Shown: positions 18,453 through 27,447 of the stretch, piece by piece
How the letters are laid out: each line of letters begins with the position of its first letter
How positions within the stretch are numbered: position 1 is the stretch's first letter
Source: Bdellovibrionales bacterium RIFCSPHIGHO2_01_FULL_40_29
Lineage (GTDB): Bacteria; Bdellovibrionota; Bdellovibrionia; Bdellovibrionales; Bdellovibrionaceae
Length of the DNA stretch: 64,000 nt
Reading direction: 5' to 3'
Assembly: GCA_001771815.1 (NCBI GenBank)
Contig: MEPU01000013.1
Coordinates: forward strand, 1 to 64,000
Translations under genes and position numbers: made by a program
Notes under the pieces: generated by a model
Told to the model about the DNA's origin: nothing
Database searches by the model: none
Seen by the model: the letters and a program-made list of their open reading frames with translations, nothing else

Positions 18453-19463
18453 TTAACTTAATCGGTAAAGCAAAAATAAAAACATCACAATCACAACAAC
18501 CACGGTCTCTGAACTTGGCTCAGTAAAACGAGACCGTTCCTTTTTTCGATAAAGCTGTCCCATGATGGCAATGCCAGTCACTGTTACGACACTTAAAGCC
18601 GTTACAGCATGAATACTTCTCACAGCACTAAAAAGTGCTTTAGGATACATAAAATCAAGTGGAACAAATAAAATCATATTAAAGGCATTGCTGCCAAAAA
18701 TATTACCCAAAGCTAAATCAGGTGCGCCCATTCGAAATGCCGCAAGAGTCGCTACCAATTCTGGCAAAGACGTCGCCAGCGCAACCAGAGTTGTTCCAAT
18801 AAATGTATGCCCCAATCCAGAAAGCTTTGAAATTTCATCAGCAGAATTCACCAAATACGGAGCTGTCACTAAAATAACTGTCGCCGTTGCAAAGTATCCC
18901 GCGAAGGCAAGTATCAAAGGACTGTATTTTGAAAAACCTGAACTGGATACCTTTGGATTTAATTCAATTTCATGAAAGTTGTTTTCATTCCTCTCAAGAA
19001 ATATGAGTCGCAAGCCATACAAGTACACAATGATAATGGCCCATGAAAATAAGCCCACTCCAAAAAATGAAGTTTCAATTTGGGATGTAATTCCGATTCC
19101 AACTATTGCCGTTAAAATAATTGTCAATAAGGCGGCCAACGAGTGATGAAGAAATTTTGGTGAAAAAGCTGTGTGCCTAAATGCAGAAGGAAAAACAAAA
19201 TCCAATGTGGCCAGAATCAGTAAATTGAAAAGACTGCTTCCAAGAAGGTCTCCAACCGCAAGATCCGGTAGGTCCAGTTTGATAGCTTCAAGGTCAACCA
19301 TTAACTCAGGCAATGATGTGGCGCCGGCCAGTAGCAAACCGCCGACGAACATTCTGCCCCAACCCGTCACTTTTGCAATTTTATCAGCAAACCCAGTCAG
19401 AAATGAACCCGCTAGAATAATAACAAATGCTGATAAAAAAAATTGAGCTAGCATGAAACCCAT
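18453..19463 (-). CDS. Na+/Ca2+ exchanger (CaCA) family antiporter, YrbG-like
   Basis: The 336-residue inner-membrane protein contains two inverted alpha repeats: GATSLPELMVDLEAI with GDLLGSSLFNL, and LATSLPELVATLAAF with GNIFGSNAFNM, the ion-coordinating elements of the CaCA superfamily. About ten transmembrane helices are visible, with a short hydrophilic loop (FLERNENNFHEIELN) between the halves. It probably expels Ca2+ in exchange for Na+ or H+. Confidence 0.92.
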   Translation of the reverse strand: MGFMLAQFFLSAFVIILAGSFLTGFADKIAKVTGWGRMFVGGLLLAGATSLPELMVDLEAIKLDLPDLAVGDLLGSSLFNLLILATLDFVFPSAFRHTAFSPKFLHHSLAALLTIILTAIVGIGITSQIETSFFGVGLFSWAIIIVYLYGLRLIFLERNENNFHEIELNPKVSSSGFSKYSPLILAFAGYFATATVILVTAPYLVNSADEISKLSGLGHTFIGTTLVALATSLPELVATLAAFRMGAPDLALGNIFGSNAFNMILFVPLDFMYPKALFSAVRSIHAVTALSVVTVTGIAIMGQLYRKKERSRFTEPSSETVVVVIVMFLFLLYRLS

Positions 19464-19471
19464 TAAAGCTC

Positions 19472-20089
19472 CTATGTTGACGTGGCAAATCGAATATCAA
19501 TATCAGTTTTTAAAAGCTTCTTATAAAGACGAAGTTTTTCAAAAAGCGGATACCAGTCGAATAAAATTAACTCGATCGGCTTCCACACAGAAACCCACCC
19601 AAAAATTACAATGCCTTCACGCAAAATACCTAAAGGTCCCGGTGGTGTTGGAATTGTCAAACTTTGCGCAACACCAATACAGGAGCCCAACACCAATAAC
19701 CCAATAAATAAAAACATCTGAGCTCTTTTCATAAATGTTTTTAAATCTCCACGCTGAAGGTCTATCTTGTAGCTAAAATAACTACGTATCGCTTCGCGAA
19801 TGGAATCCTTTGGTAATTCTTTGGTTTCATTTTCTTCAACGTAGATTACAATTTTAAGTTGACTAGTTGTTGGAAGCTCTCGAACGGATGAAAGAATATA
19901 CTCGACAAAATCATCATCCAGATCTCGGTCACGAAATGGAGCTGGATCTCTGGCGTCAAAAAGTTGCTGTGAATTTTTAATACGAACTTCAATCCAACGC
20001 TTCCCCTCGGCATGTTTGTATCGGTGCTTCTTTTTTATTTCATTTGTAACAGGATTCACGTACTTAAGTCCTTTCGAGACCAATCTCAT
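19472..20089 (-). CDS. two-span membrane protein of unknown function
   Basis: The 205-residue protein has a soluble basic N-terminal region (~115 residues, with a charged DRDLDDDFVEYILSSV stretch) and two hydrophobic segments (~125-145 and ~155-175) split by a Pro-rich turn (IPTPPGPLG). I do not recognise the family. Its first 26 nt overlap the end of the dehydrogenase gene upstream, so it is probably in the same transcript. Confidence 0.65.
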   Translation of the reverse strand: MRLVSKGLKYVNPVTNEIKKKHRYKHAEGKRWIEVRIKNSQQLFDARDPAPFRDRDLDDDFVEYILSSVRELPTTSQLKIVIYVEENETKELPKDSIREAIRSYFSYKIDLQRGDLKTFMKRAQMFLFIGLLVLGSCIGVAQSLTIPTPPGPLGILREGIVIFGWVSVWKPIELILFDWYPLFEKLRLYKKLLKTDIDIRFATST

Positions 20090-21065
20090 TGCTGAGATCA
20101 GTCTTGTTCTCGAATTCAGAAATATTTTGTAGCGTCACTTGAGCAATATTTTCTAAAGCTTCTTTTGTTAAAAAGGCTTGATGAGATGTCAAAAGCACAT
20201 TGGGAAATGTCAATAGTCGCGCCAGTTGATCATCTTGAAGAATTTTTTCAGAAAAATCTTCGAAAAATAAACCCTCTTCTTCTTCGTAAACATCAAGTCC
20301 AGCGTATCCAACATGCTCTGATTTTAAAGATGCAATCAAGGCATGAGTATCAATCAATGCACCTCGACCAGTATTAATCAACATGACACCTGGCTTAGTC
20401 AGAGCGAGTGCTCTTTCATCAATAAGATGTCGCGTCTTAGGTGTCAGCGGCACATGCAAAGAAATGATATCTGATTTTTGCAACAGCTCATCAAGACTTG
20501 TATATTGGACACCCAACTTCTGCAAAGTTAAATTTTGCACAGAATCATAGGCCACAACATGACATCCAAAACCAACAAGAATTTTTGCCATAACCGATCC
20601 AATGCGTCCTGTTCCAATAACTCCGACAGTTTTTTTATTCAGATCAAATCCGACAAGACCATCTAAAGAAAAATTGCCTTCTCTTACTCGGTTGTAGGCA
20701 CGATGTATTTTTCTATTTAATGATAAAATTAGTGCCATGGCATGCTCCGCGACAGCATACGGAGAATATTCTGGAACTCTCACAACTCGAAAACCCAAAG
20801 CTCGAGCCGATGCCAAATCCACATGATTAAATCCCGCTGATCTTAAGGCAATGAGTCGAGTTTTTCCCGTTGAAAGAACCTGAAGTGTTTTCTTATCTAA
20901 TCCGTCATTCACAAAAGCACAAACACACGAATAATTTGCAGCTAAATTTGCAGTTTGTTCGGTCAATCGTGTTTCAAAAAATGAGATCTCGTGTTGAAAT
21001 TTTTCATTTTCTTTTTGAAAGATTGGTTTCTCGAAACCATGCGTATCAAAAAAAGCAATTTTCAT
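20064..21065 (-). CDS. ldhA: D-lactate dehydrogenase-like 2-hydroxyacid dehydrogenase
   Basis: A 333-residue NAD-dependent enzyme interconverting pyruvate and D-lactate (or a related 2-oxoacid). The Rossmann motif VGVIGTGRIGSVMA, the substrate Arg region (ALRSAGFNHVDL), YSPYAVAEHAMAL, INTGRGALIDT with catalytic Arg, the Glu region, and the catalytic His (LTSHQAFLT) are all present. AAGGAG lies eight bases before ATG 21065. It overlaps the LysR gene upstream by four bases (ATGA), so the regulator and enzyme are co-transcribed. Confidence 0.9.
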   Translation of the reverse strand: MKIAFFDTHGFEKPIFQKENEKFQHEISFFETRLTEQTANLAANYSCVCAFVNDGLDKKTLQVLSTGKTRLIALRSAGFNHVDLASARALGFRVVRVPEYSPYAVAEHAMALILSLNRKIHRAYNRVREGNFSLDGLVGFDLNKKTVGVIGTGRIGSVMAKILVGFGCHVVAYDSVQNLTLQKLGVQYTSLDELLQKSDIISLHVPLTPKTRHLIDERALALTKPGVMLINTGRGALIDTHALIASLKSEHVGYAGLDVYEEEEGLFFEDFSEKILQDDQLARLLTFPNVLLTSHQAFLTKEALENIAQVTLQNISEFENKTDLSNEIGLERT

Positions 21066-21952
21066 GAAATCTTCTCCTTAGAATAGAAAGTTAACAATTG
21101 ACCTGCCGCTTTACCAATGAATTGTTCTGGGCGATGATAAAGTCTGGGATAGACGGTGTGCGTGCTGTCAATTTCAGTCTTTAAAGTTCGAAGTGCTCCT
21201 GACTTTAATTCAGATTGAATCAAATAATCTGGAAGCCAGCCAAAGCCCAAGCATTTCAGAATAGCAAGTTTCTTGGTCGCAAAATCATTAACAAAAAAGT
21301 AAGAGTCAAATTTCATAAGTTCAGTACCCAGGCCAACATGACTAGGATCGGTCTTAATTGTAATAAATGTGTGGCGATTGAGATCTGCTTGTGTCAATCG
21401 CGCTCTACGACTAACAAGACCAAGAGGATGTTGGCGATGTGCCACCAGATGCATAAGAATAGGCTTCAAACGAAATGATGGAATCTGAAGTCGTTGCAAC
21501 GGCAGGATAGTCACCATCATATCCGCCTCTTCTTGAGTGAATAAATCTTCAACCTCATGAAGGTGGGCTGATAGCACTTTGACTTCTGTTGGCGCTTGCA
21601 TTTCATTCAACTTAAATAGGGCATCACCAATGAAATTAAAATCAATAATGCCATCATAAATTAATTTTAACGAAGGCTCCCATTCGTTTTTCAATTTTCG
21701 ACACATATCCTGCAGTTCGCGCCGAGTCGTCAACAGCTGGCGACAGTATTTTAAAACGATTTCGCCCTCTGGCGTGGTTCGATTGCGGTGCGCACTGCGA
21801 TCAAAAAGAGTTAACTGAGTTTGCTGCTCAAGACACTTCAGCGCATAAACAACCGCCGAATGCGCTTTATTCAGCTCTGTGGCTGCTTTCTGAATTGTTC
21901 CTAATCTAACAACCGAGTCAAAAACTCGGGCCTGCTCTAGTGTTATATCCAT
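21062..21952 (-). CDS. LysR-family transcriptional regulator
   Basis: A 296-residue protein with an N-terminal winged helix (LEQARVFDSVVRLGTIQKAA, ELNKAHSAVVYALKCLEQQ, LTLFDRSAHRNRTTPEGE) and the LysR effector-binding domain. It diverges from the hpd-phhA operon (100 nt between) and is translationally coupled to the ldhA-like gene, so it could control either. The effector is unknown. Confidence 0.92.
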   Translation of the reverse strand: MDITLEQARVFDSVVRLGTIQKAATELNKAHSAVVYALKCLEQQTQLTLFDRSAHRNRTTPEGEIVLKYCRQLLTTRRELQDMCRKLKNEWEPSLKLIYDGIIDFNFIGDALFKLNEMQAPTEVKVLSAHLHEVEDLFTQEEADMMVTILPLQRLQIPSFRLKPILMHLVAHRQHPLGLVSRRARLTQADLNRHTFITIKTDPSHVGLGTELMKFDSYFFVNDFATKKLAILKCLGFGWLPDYLIQSELKSGALRTLKTEIDSTHTVYPRLYHRPEQFIGKAAGQLLTFYSKEKIS

Positions 21953-21962
21953 TCTTATTTTA

Positions 21963-21979
21963 TGTCATAAATTTAGACA
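21963..21979. promoter_or_regulatory. possible LysR operator between the LysR gene and hpd
   Basis: TGTCATAAATTTAGACA is a partial dyad (TGTC/GACA around AAATTT) of about the LysR-box size, 11 nt before the LysR start and 73 nt before hpd. Autoregulation plus control of hpd would fit. Pattern only. Confidence 0.3.
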
Positions 21980-22052
21980 AACATCATCTAATAAATGATC
22001 TTTTTTTAGACTATAAAAACCCGCTATTCTGGCAGGGATCGAGGAGGTCATC

Positions 22053-23081
22053 ATGATGAAGAAAAATCCCCTAGGGCTGAATGGTATTGAATTTGTCGAA
22101 TTCAGCAGCGACGCCCAAACTACTTTGCACCAACTTTTTACAGATTTTGGTTTTTCAAAATTAGCTGTGAAAAAAAATCAACACATCAGTTACTATCGAC
22201 AAGGACAAATTATATTTCACTTGAACACCCAAGCTGATTCGTTTGGTGATCGTTTTCAAAAATTACATGGACCCTCTATATCATCCATGGGGTGGCGCTT
22301 TAACGATCCCGATATGGCCTATCGCGAAGCCCTTCAGCGAGGCGCTCAGCCATGCCTCGAAGGTGATTACTTCCGTCATGATGGAACGGCCGTACCTGCA
22401 ATTTACGGCATCGGTGGAAGCCTTATCTACTTTGTCGAACAAAATCCAAATCTGGGTTTTATTCCATTACAAAATCCTGAGCCCGTGGCTGAAAAAGGAT
22501 TTTTACTGATTGATCATCTGACAAATAATGTTGCCAAAGGGACCATGCAAGAGTGGGCTCATTTTTATAAAACCATTTTTGGATTCGAAGAGGTCCGCTA
22601 CTTTGATATCAAGGGACAGAAAACAGGTCTGACATCCTATGCCTTACGTTCACCATGTGGTCAGTTTTGCATTCCGATCAATGAAGCTGATGAAGCCAAA
22701 TCTCAAATTAATGAATTCTTAGAAGAATACAATGGACCCGGAGTGCAACACCTGGCCTTCTTAACACGTGACCTTCTAAGTTCGATTCAGAAACTAAAAG
22801 GAACACAAATAGAAACTTTGGATATTGCTTCTGATTATTACGAGAAGGCTTTTGCTCGTGTACCCGCGGTTAAAGAAGACAAAAATTTAATTCAGTCTTT
22901 GAATGTTCTCGTTGATGGCGACGAGAAGGGCTATCTTTTGCAAATTTTTACGAAGAAGCTTGTCGGGCCTATATTTATTGAATTGATTCAACGCGAGAAT
23001 CATCTTTCGTTTGGAGAAGGAAATTTTCAAGCCCTGTTTGATTCTATCGAACGAGACCAAATGAAACGCGGAGTTCTTTAA
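22053..23081 (+). CDS. hpd: 4-hydroxyphenylpyruvate dioxygenase
   Basis: A 342-residue non-haem iron enzyme turning 4-hydroxyphenylpyruvate into homogentisate in Tyr degradation. The three Fe(II) ligands can be placed: His in LLIDHLTNNV, His in GPGVQHLAF, Glu in IFIELIQRE. The C-terminal helix region GNFQALFDSIERDQ is typical. The N-terminal half is the usual degenerate VOC domain. AGGAGG lies five bases before ATG 22053. phhA starts at the base after its stop codon. Confidence 0.93.
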   Translation: MMKKNPLGLNGIEFVEFSSDAQTTLHQLFTDFGFSKLAVKKNQHISYYRQGQIIFHLNTQADSFGDRFQKLHGPSISSMGWRFNDPDMAYREALQRGAQPCLEGDYFRHDGTAVPAIYGIGGSLIYFVEQNPNLGFIPLQNPEPVAEKGFLLIDHLTNNVAKGTMQEWAHFYKTIFGFEEVRYFDIKGQKTGLTSYALRSPCGQFCIPINEADEAKSQINEFLEEYNGPGVQHLAFLTRDLLSSIQKLKGTQIETLDIASDYYEKAFARVPAVKEDKNLIQSLNVLVDGDEKGYLLQIFTKKLVGPIFIELIQRENHLSFGEGNFQALFDSIERDQMKRGVL

Positions 23082-23792
23082 ATGTCGGTTATACCCAAAG
23101 TTTTCACCGAAGAAGACCGCGAAACATGGCGCGCTATTTTGCATGCTCAAAAGCAAACACGCGATCAGCAAGTTTGCGATTTATTCTTAGAAGGTGTTGA
23201 AATTCTTGGGTTGCGCGAAGATCACTTCCCCGTGCTTGAGGAAACCAATCAAATTTTACGACGCTTAACAAATTTTGAAGGTGTGCTTGTCGAAGGTCTT
23301 GAAGAAGGGGCTCAGTTTTATAATCTTCTGAAGCACCGCCAGTTTCCAGTCGGCAATTTTATTCGAAATAGACAAGACCTTAGCTACACACCAGCGCCTG
23401 ATATAGTTCATGATTTATACGGTCACTTGCCCTTTTTCACTGACAAAACCTATGCTGATTTTTGCCAAGAGTTCGGTGCAATCGCTATGTCTTTTGCTGA
23501 TCGACCAGAACTGTTGAATCAATTCGAGCGCTTTTTTTGGTTCACCATTGAGTTTGGATTAATTCAAACACCTCAAGGTCGTCGTATTTTTGGTGCAGGC
23601 ATTGCTTCTTCGATTGGTGAATGTCAGTTTGCTCTCAGTGATCAAGTTGAAGTTGTTCCATTTTCAGTAGCTGCTGTTTGTGATCAGGATTTTCGCATTG
23701 ATCAAATTCAAAAAAAGCTATTTTGTTTAACCAGCCCTCAGCAATTGTATGACAGCTTGGATGAACTGCGCCGACGAGTTCAAAATTTATAG
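23082..23792 (+). CDS. phhA: phenylalanine 4-monooxygenase
   Basis: A 236-residue aromatic amino acid hydroxylase converting Phe to Tyr with tetrahydropterin. Iron ligands are visible as His110 and His115 (PDIVHDLYGH) and Glu157 (FWFTIEFGL). Length matches bacterial single-domain forms, with no regulatory ACT domain. It directly abuts hpd, so Phe would be hydroxylated and, after transamination elsewhere, processed by Hpd. Homogentisate 1,2-dioxygenase and later enzymes are not in this window. Confidence 0.95.
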   Translation: MSVIPKVFTEEDRETWRAILHAQKQTRDQQVCDLFLEGVEILGLREDHFPVLEETNQILRRLTNFEGVLVEGLEEGAQFYNLLKHRQFPVGNFIRNRQDLSYTPAPDIVHDLYGHLPFFTDKTYADFCQEFGAIAMSFADRPELLNQFERFFWFTIEFGLIQTPQGRRIFGAGIASSIGECQFALSDQVEVVPFSVAAVCDQDFRIDQIQKKLFCLTSPQQLYDSLDELRRRVQNL

Positions 23793-23802
23793 GAGATTTA
23801 AA

Positions 23803-24342
23803 ATGATTCAGATTCAACAAATTCATCATGTTGCTTATCGCTGCCGAGATGCCAAAGAGACTGCCGAGTGGTACAAAAAAAATCTGAATATGGATCTGCT
23901 TGTCTGTATTGCTGAGGACCGAGTGCCTTCGACCAAAGAACCAGACCCTTACATGCATATCTTTTTGGATGCTGGTTGCGGAAATATTTTAGCCTTCTTC
24001 GAGATCACCGGAAGCCCACCGATGGACCGCGATCAAAATACTCCAAAATGGGTACAGCATATTGCTTTTCAAGTTTCCAATACCGAATCCCTTGTTGCCG
24101 CCAAAGCAGAACTTGAAGCCAAGGGTTTAGAGGTTATCGGTATCACTGAACATGGAATTATTCGCTCGATTTATTTTTTTGATCCGAACGGCCACCGTGT
24201 CGAATTAACCTGCGTGATTGGCTCCGCCGAACAAATGAAACATCTCAAAGAAATTGCTCCCACAATGCTGAACGAGTGGAGCCGCACCAAGCAGCCACCG
24301 CGCCAGGCGGCATGGCTGCACAAACAAGAATTCGAAAAATAA
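23803..24342 (+). CDS. VOC superfamily (glyoxalase/dioxygenase fold) protein
   Basis: A 179-residue protein with two VOC beta-alpha-beta modules: IHHVAYRCRDAKETAEWYKK at the start and VQHIAFQVSNTES followed by FFDPNGHRVELT. The His (HHVAYRC), the internal His pair and the Glu of RVELT are candidate metal ligands. AGGAGA precedes ATG 23803. Third gene of the hpd-phhA operon, so an aromatic catabolic or detoxifying role is likely; the reaction is not known. Confidence 0.85.
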   Translation: MIQIQQIHHVAYRCRDAKETAEWYKKNLNMDLLVCIAEDRVPSTKEPDPYMHIFLDAGCGNILAFFEITGSPPMDRDQNTPKWVQHIAFQVSNTESLVAAKAELEAKGLEVIGITEHGIIRSIYFFDPNGHRVELTCVIGSAEQMKHLKEIAPTMLNEWSRTKQPPRQAAWLHKQEFEK

Positions 24343-24360
24343 CAACTTTGATCAGTTGTT
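24341..24360. terminator. bidirectional terminator hairpin
   Basis: AACAACT (24341-24347) and AGTTGTT (24354-24360) form a 7-bp stem between convergent genes; the minus-strand continuation (ATTTTTCG) is T-rich and the plus-strand one (CTTAATT) moderately so. Confidence 0.5.
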
Positions 24361-24361
24361 C

Positions 24362-24811
24362 TTAATTATCATCAGGAATTTCAGGCTCAACCAATTGTGT
24401 CAACATAGCTAGCGACTGTTGCCATCCCAAGTAACACATCTCAACAGGTATAGCTTTTGGAATATTATCCTGAATAATTTTTAACTCAGTCCCGCAGACA
24501 ACTTTACGAAAAGTAATCGTGATTTGCATTTCATCTTTAAGATTTGGATCGTCAAATTTATCATTGTACTTGAGCAATTCATTTGGTTTTATTTCAACAT
24601 ACTTTCCACTAAATGAATGACTTTTCTTTGTTGTAAAATTGGTGAATGACATTTTATAGCCACCACCTTCTCGCACATCGATGTGATGCATTTTGGCTGT
24701 AAATCCATGCGGAGGAAGCCACTTCACCATCGCATCCGGATCAATGAATGCTCGATAAACTCTTTCAGGTGGTGCAGCCAGCACGCGGTGCAGTTGAACT
24801 ATATTAGACAT
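24362..24811 (-). CDS. AHSA1-type SRPBCC protein
   Basis: A 149-residue protein of the activator-of-Hsp90-like START subfamily: HRVLAAPPERVYRAFIDPDA, KWLPPHGFTAKM, REGGGYKMSFTN, SGKYVEIKPNELL, and the C-terminal GWQQSLAMLTQLVE. Ligand and role unknown. Its ATG overlaps the stop of the upstream SRPBCC gene (TAATG), so the two are coupled. Confidence 0.88.
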   Translation of the reverse strand: MSNIVQLHRVLAAPPERVYRAFIDPDAMVKWLPPHGFTAKMHHIDVREGGGYKMSFTNFTTKKSHSFSGKYVEIKPNELLKYNDKFDDPNLKDEMQITITFRKVVCGTELKIIQDNIPKAIPVEMCYLGWQQSLAMLTQLVEPEIPDDN

Positions 24812-25350
24812 TACTTAGTCCCTTCAATCATAACTTTTAATTTATTTAAACCTTGTTCAAACATTCCACCAACATACGAATCCATATTTCTAAAAGTTAA
24901 AATACACATCAACCTGGCTATAAATGGGCTTTCGCCAGTCACAGTCCATGTCATGGTTGTCTGACTATCTTTTGGAGTCAGAATAAATTCAGAATTCTGA
25001 CTCATTTCCATTGGCTTCGTATAAGTGATTTTTACTTTTACAGATTGATTTGGAACGGCTTCAGTAATTTCCGCTTTGCCAACGCCCATTTGTCCGGAGC
25101 TTTCCCAGCTTGATGTTGAACCAACACCTTCCGCGGGGCCAGAATAAGTATTTTTAACTTTAGAGTCGATTTCTTTCCATGGCATCCACATGTCGGCTTT
25201 TCTCGTACTAACAAGATATGGGTAAACGATCTCTGGGGTTGCATTAATCGTCACATCCCTCTTAATCAGATAAGCCGCAGGCAACACTGCCGCATAAATA
25301 ATAAGTCCCACTAATAGAAATATAACTGCTACTAGAATTTTCTTAATCAT
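24811..25350 (-). CDS. membrane-anchored SRPBCC family protein
   Basis: A ~179-residue protein with an N-terminal hydrophobic anchor (ILVAVIFLLVGLIIYAAVL) and an SRPBCC domain (RDVTINATPEIVYPYLV, WMPWKEIDSKVKNTYSGPAEG, TMTWTVTGESPFIARL). It is a paralogue of the 1071-1604 gene. GAGG precedes ATG 25350. It is divergent from a TetR gene with a small palindrome between, so it is probably repressed by that regulator. Confidence 0.85.
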   Translation of the reverse strand: MIKKILVAVIFLLVGLIIYAAVLPAAYLIKRDVTINATPEIVYPYLVSTRKADMWMPWKEIDSKVKNTYSGPAEGVGSTSSWESSGQMGVGKAEITEAVPNQSVKVKITYTKPMEMSQNSEFILTPKDSQTTMTWTVTGESPFIARLMCILTFRNMDSYVGGMFEQGLNKLKVMIEGTK

Positions 25351-25377
25351 AATCACCTCTTTTATAAAAAAATTAAT

Positions 25378-25391
25378 ATACTGAATAGTAT
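25378..25391. promoter_or_regulatory. probable TetR operator
   Basis: ATACT-GAAT-AGTAT is a perfect 5-bp dyad in the 77-nt gap between the divergent SRPBCC and TetR genes, 28 nt before the SRPBCC start and 36 nt before the TetR start. Confidence 0.5.
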
Positions 25392-25427
25392 GTTGTCAAA
25401 TTAATTTCAAATGCGTAGTCTAGTTCC

Positions 25428-26045
25428 ATGAAAGTTCCAGTCCCTAAGAAAACTCGCAATCTTGAAAAATCCAGAAAAGAAATCTTAGATGCCGCTTTTA
25501 TTCAGATTTTTACAAAAGGATTTCAAGGCACAAGCATTGACGACATTGTTGGAAAAACTCAATTTACTAAAGGAACCTTTTACCATCAATTCCCAACGAA
25601 GCTGGATTTAGGCTATGCCTTGGTTGACGAGGTGATCGCTCCAATGATTATTGATCGCTGGATCGTGCCTCTTGAAAAATTTGAAAATCCTCTCGAAGGA
25701 ATTTTATTTCAATTAAAAACACTAATAGGTGAATCTGATCCCAAGCATTTAAAATTGGGCTGTCCGCTGAATAATTTGGTTCAAGAAATGTCACCCATCG
25801 ATAAAGAATTTCATAAAAAATTAAAGCAGGCATTGAATTTGTGGATTGATGAACTTGAAAAACATTTACTCCGAGGTCAGAAATCAGGATTTATTCAAAA
25901 ATCTATAAACACGCGACAGATTGCACAATTCATTGTTATGGCCCACGAAGGATTCTACGGATTAATCAAAGGCCTGGACGATCCTGACATATTTAAATCG
26001 TTATACATACAGCTGCAAAGTTACTTTAAAACGATTGAAGTGTGA
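25428..26045 (+). CDS. TetR-family transcriptional repressor
   Basis: A 205-residue protein with the N-terminal TetR HTH (SRKEILDAAFIQIFTKGFQG, TSIDDIVGKTQFTKGTFYHQF, PTKLDLGYALV) and a helical ligand domain of the AefR/YcdC-like length. It faces the two SRPBCC genes, which may bind or carry the same lipophilic ligand; that link is inference. Confidence 0.92.
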   Translation: MKVPVPKKTRNLEKSRKEILDAAFIQIFTKGFQGTSIDDIVGKTQFTKGTFYHQFPTKLDLGYALVDEVIAPMIIDRWIVPLEKFENPLEGILFQLKTLIGESDPKHLKLGCPLNNLVQEMSPIDKEFHKKLKQALNLWIDELEKHLLRGQKSGFIQKSINTRQIAQFIVMAHEGFYGLIKGLDDPDIFKSLYIQLQSYFKTIEV

Positions 26046-26130
26046 AAATTCGGGACCACACCTTTTGGCGAAGATTTTGCAAATCTAAAAACAACATCGT
26101 TGTTTACCTACAAAAAAGGACCTGATCGCA

Positions 26131-27444
26131 ATGAAAAAAGCTCTATTCGTACTCACAATTGCATTAGGAACTCGAGCTTTTGCTCAAGTGACAATATCCG
26201 GCATATCGTCCGGTGGCTTTATGGCCACTCAAATGGGAGTTATTTATTCTGAAGAAATTTCCGGTGTTGGCACAGTTGCTGGAGGGTTTTTTTATTGTGC
26301 CCAAAATCACCTGCAAAATAAAATTCAAGAAGGCATTCAAACACATTTAGGAAAACAGAACTTATTTTTATTCAATCAAAATAAGGGACTGTACTCTGAT
26401 TTACTTCTTGGACGATTCCTATTTCCTGGCTATTCAACAAAGTGGTTTACCCCATCACCCATGAACCCAATTTATCAATCTGTCGGCGTTTGCATGCAAA
26501 ACCCTGACAAAGCGGAACTTCCTGATTTAAAAGCTTTTCACGAAAAAAAATTAATTGATGATCCATCGTATTTAACAAAGCAAAATATTTTTACTTATCA
26601 TGGAGAACATGACAACGTCGTGCTTTTTAAAATGGCGCAAAAAATCAAAGACTTCTATATTGAAAACAAGATTCCAATCGAACAAATTCAGCAAAAATCT
26701 TTGCAATTTGCAGGACACTCCTTTGCTACAGATAAACAAGATTTGCAACCTTGCACCGCCGAAAAATTTCCTTTTATTACTAGCTGCCAGTATGATTTAG
26801 CTTTTGATTTACTTACTTTTTTGACTAAAAAAGAACTGAAACGAGAACCCTTTGAAGCTAAAAATTTATATTATGTTGATCAAACGCTGGATTTGAAAAA
26901 CTTAGATATTATGAATCCTGAACGTGGAGCGCAACCGACCCCATCGATAGCCCCATATGGATATTTATACAGTTCAAACGAATGCCTTCAAAATCCAACA
27001 TACTGTCAACTTCATGTGGCCTTACATGGTTGCGAAATGAGCGACAGTTTTGATATAGATTTTGATGCAAAGTATACGGAACAAGTTCAAAAAACAAGAA
27101 TCGTTGAAATGCGAAAAGAAAAATCGAAAATTTTAGGATTTAAATCTCTTCCTTACATTAAACAGAAAAAAATCAGAAACGGAACTTTTAAGTTTGCTCA
27201 ATTTTCTGGATACTCTGAATATGCTATTAAAAACAATATCATGATATTATATCCACAGACTTGGATCACTGAAGATAATTATCCGTACAACCCTAAAGGC
27301 TGTTGGGATTGGTTTGGATGGACCAATGAAAATTATGCGACAAACCAAGGCCTGGAAACATCATGGCTGATGCAACTTATTCGAAGTGTAAAAAACAACC
27401 CCACACAACATTTACTTAAAATCAGGCCTCAATTTAAAAAATAA
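26131..27444 (+). CDS. secreted PHB-depolymerase-like esterase
   Basis: A 437-residue protein with a cleavable signal (MKKALFVLTIALGTRAFA). The nucleophile elbow GISSG (Ser26) lies just after the signal, followed by GGF...GTVAGGFFYCAQN; further features are TYHGEHDNVV (Asp region), FAGHSF (His region), VALHGCEMS and a C-terminal GCWDWFGW. This arrangement is that of type 2 extracellular poly(3-hydroxybutyrate) depolymerases, which degrade PHB granules. A predator could use it to digest prey PHB; that use is inference. Two Cys-rich pairs may be disulfides. Confidence 0.85.
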   Translation: MKKALFVLTIALGTRAFAQVTISGISSGGFMATQMGVIYSEEISGVGTVAGGFFYCAQNHLQNKIQEGIQTHLGKQNLFLFNQNKGLYSDLLLGRFLFPGYSTKWFTPSPMNPIYQSVGVCMQNPDKAELPDLKAFHEKKLIDDPSYLTKQNIFTYHGEHDNVVLFKMAQKIKDFYIENKIPIEQIQQKSLQFAGHSFATDKQDLQPCTAEKFPFITSCQYDLAFDLLTFLTKKELKREPFEAKNLYYVDQTLDLKNLDIMNPERGAQPTPSIAPYGYLYSSNECLQNPTYCQLHVALHGCEMSDSFDIDFDAKYTEQVQKTRIVEMRKEKSKILGFKSLPYIKQKKIRNGTFKFAQFSGYSEYAIKNNIMILYPQTWITEDNYPYNPKGCWDWFGWTNENYATNQGLETSWLMQLIRSVKNNPTQHLLKIRPQFKK

Positions 27445-27447
27445 TCT

